Positions 4,212 through 5,231 of a DNA stretch of 5,231 bases are shown in pieces. The first letter of the stretch is position 1. Every line of letters starts with the position of its first letter. Source of the DNA: Planctomycetota bacterium (GTDB taxonomy: Bacteria; Planctomycetota; UBA11346); NCBI GenBank assembly GCA_024641365.1, contig JAHEDF010000147.1, positions 1-5,231 on the forward strand. The letters are read 5' to 3'. Below the pieces are notes generated by a model, which made no database searches, was not told the origin of the DNA, and saw only the letters and a list, made by a program, of their open reading frames with translations. Position numbers and translations under genes: made by a program.

Positions 4212-5231
4212 TTATTCGTTCGGTCGTTGTCGTTCTTGACGATATTGATTAGGCGTCACACCTAATTCCCGGCGGAACACTTCGTACATTAACATCGCTT
4301 TGCCAAAGCCAACTTTCCTGGCAATTTGCGCGAGCGTATCCGTACTTTGGGTAAGTTCACGCTTGGCATTCTCAATGCGAACACTACGAATTTCTGTTGC
4401 GATTGGACGATTTAAGTGTTTGCGGAAATGGCGTTGTAGGGTCCGCGTTTGTGTATTCACCGCACGTGCCACATCGTCAGCCCCAATTTCTAAGTGGCTA
4501 TTGTTGGCAATAAACTCAAGTGCAGCCGCGATAAGTTTATTTTCAACTGAATAGAAGTTAGTTGATTCTCGAATAACTAATCCAGTTGGCGGGAGAAGGA
4601 TGCGCTTCTTTGGCGGAATCTTTCCTTCCATTAATTGTGCAAGTAATTGAGCCGCCTCATAACCAACACGTTCATAACCAAACTCAATACTACTTAACGT
4701 CGGGCGAATATGCTCACAAATAATTTCTTCGTTACTACCAGTAATAATGGCAACGTCCTGTGGTACGCGCCAGCCTCGTACACGGCACATTTGTGTGACT
4801 AAGCGACCATCCATTTCATTGCCAACAAAAACACCAATCGGTAATTCCCATTTATCCATAAAATCAGTAATGATGCGTTCGGTTTTTCGCCACGTATTTA
4901 CCGAAAAAGTTGTTGTGAGCGGTATCGCCGCCGTCTGACATGAATATCCGGCGGCGTTCAACACCTCGGTAAACGAAATTAATTCTTCTGCATGACCTTG
5001 ATTATCTTCAGAAATAATTGCTGCAAAATGACGAAAGCCGTGGCTTAATAAATGCTCGGCTCGCAGCTTTCCGGCTGCTTGGTAGTCGGGAAATACACCT
5101 GGTAATAAATGGGCAACGGGGCTGCTGAGCCAAATATTTACAACGGGAATCTGCAGTAACTGTGCTTTTTTTGCTAAGTTTGATGTCGCGCGCACAATCA
5201 TTCCATCATACGGCAGCTCTTTAGATGGTCG
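4212..5231 (-). CDS. XylR-like transcriptional regulator (LacI-type sensor + AraC DNA-binding domain), 5' partial
   Basis: The - strand frame is open from the right edge of the window to the TAA at 4212-4214, giving 339 visible residues. The ATG at 5199-5201 is internal, because the ten codons before it are open and fit the sensor domain (ELPYDGMIVRA, as in XylR GDGVIADF). Numbering from the first visible codon, residues 1-225 form a periplasmic-binding/LacI-type ligand domain (DYQAAGKLRAEHLLSHG at 49-65, GVFVGNEMDGR at 133-143, ILLPPTGLVIRES at 211-223). Residues 232-333 form an AraC/XylS domain with helix-turn-helix units near 249-272 and 297-320, ending in GVTPNQYRQ. E. coli XylR is about 390 residues, so some 50-60 N-terminal residues are missing. 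Such proteins sit in the cytoplasm, bind a sugar and activate catabolic or transport genes. The sugar here cannot be read, so xylR is not assigned. It converges on the GNAT-nitrilase gene, and its targets probably lie to the right. Confidence 0.93.
   Translation of the reverse strand, partial: RPSKELPYDGMIVRATSNLAKKAQLLQIPVVNIWLSSPVAHLLPGVFPDYQAAGKLRAEHLLSHGFRHFAAIISEDNQGHAEELISFTEVLNAAGYSCQTAAIPLTTTFSVNTWRKTERIITDFMDKWELPIGVFVGNEMDGRLVTQMCRVRGWRVPQDVAIITGSNEEIICEHIRPTLSSIEFGYERVGYEAAQLLAQLMEGKIPPKKRILLPPTGLVIRESTNFYSVENKLIAAALEFIANNSHLEIGADDVARAVNTQTRTLQRHFRKHLNRPIATEIRSVRIENAKRELTQSTDTLAQIARKVGFGKAMLMYEVFRRELGVTPNQYRQERQRPNE

Noticed and set aside
5199..5201. ATG as the true start of the XylR-like gene.
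   Set aside because: The frame stays open to the window edge, the upstream codons fit the sensor domain, and starting here would cut into the ligand-binding fold.

Overview
The window looks like ordinary chromosomal DNA from a Gram-negative bacterium. The evidence is a diaminopimelate-pathway reductase and a family 9 glycosyltransferase of the LPS-heptosyltransferase type. A proteobacterium is the most likely source. A PVC-group bacterium (Planctomycetes/Verrucomicrobia/Lentisphaerae) is a real alternative, because XylR-type fusions of a sugar-sensor domain to an AraC domain, and intergenic CGCAGAG-type repeats, are also common there. The sequence alone does not decide this. No phage, transposase, CRISPR, tRNA or rRNA gene is visible.

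Layout: four genes on the + strand lie head to tail from 1 to 3899 with gaps of 43, 26 and 36 bases. They are the 3' part of dapB (lysine and peptidoglycan precursor synthesis), a DREG-2/HDHD3-like HAD hydrolase, a GT9 glycosyltransferase, and a two-domain protein with an N-terminal GNAT acetyltransferase fused to a C-terminal nitrilase-superfamily amidohydrolase. Next comes a 312-base AT-rich spacer (3900-4211) with short inverted-repeat material built on a 9-nt CGCARAG period. Facing the + strand genes, 4212 to the right edge on the - strand encodes a XylR-like regulator with a LacI/periplasmic-binding-type sensor and an AraC-type DNA-binding domain. Its N-terminus lies outside the window.

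How they may work together: the spacing and strand suggest that the four + genes are at least partly co-transcribed. DapB and the glycosyltransferase both feed the cell envelope, while the HAD enzyme and the acetyltransferase-nitrilase have no known shared pathway with them. The convergent regulator probably controls sugar genes lying to the right of the window.

The two most distinctive things are the GNAT-nitrilase fusion, whose substrates are unknown, and the HAD/GT9 junction. At that junction two perfect nested 9-bp stems enclose the HAD stop codon, a TAAATG-initiated mini-ORF and most of the ribosome binding region of the GT9 gene, ending one base before its GTG start. This arrangement suggests translational coupling. 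The fusion belongs to a recognised architecture, so I see no clear previously undescribed defence or mobile system here.
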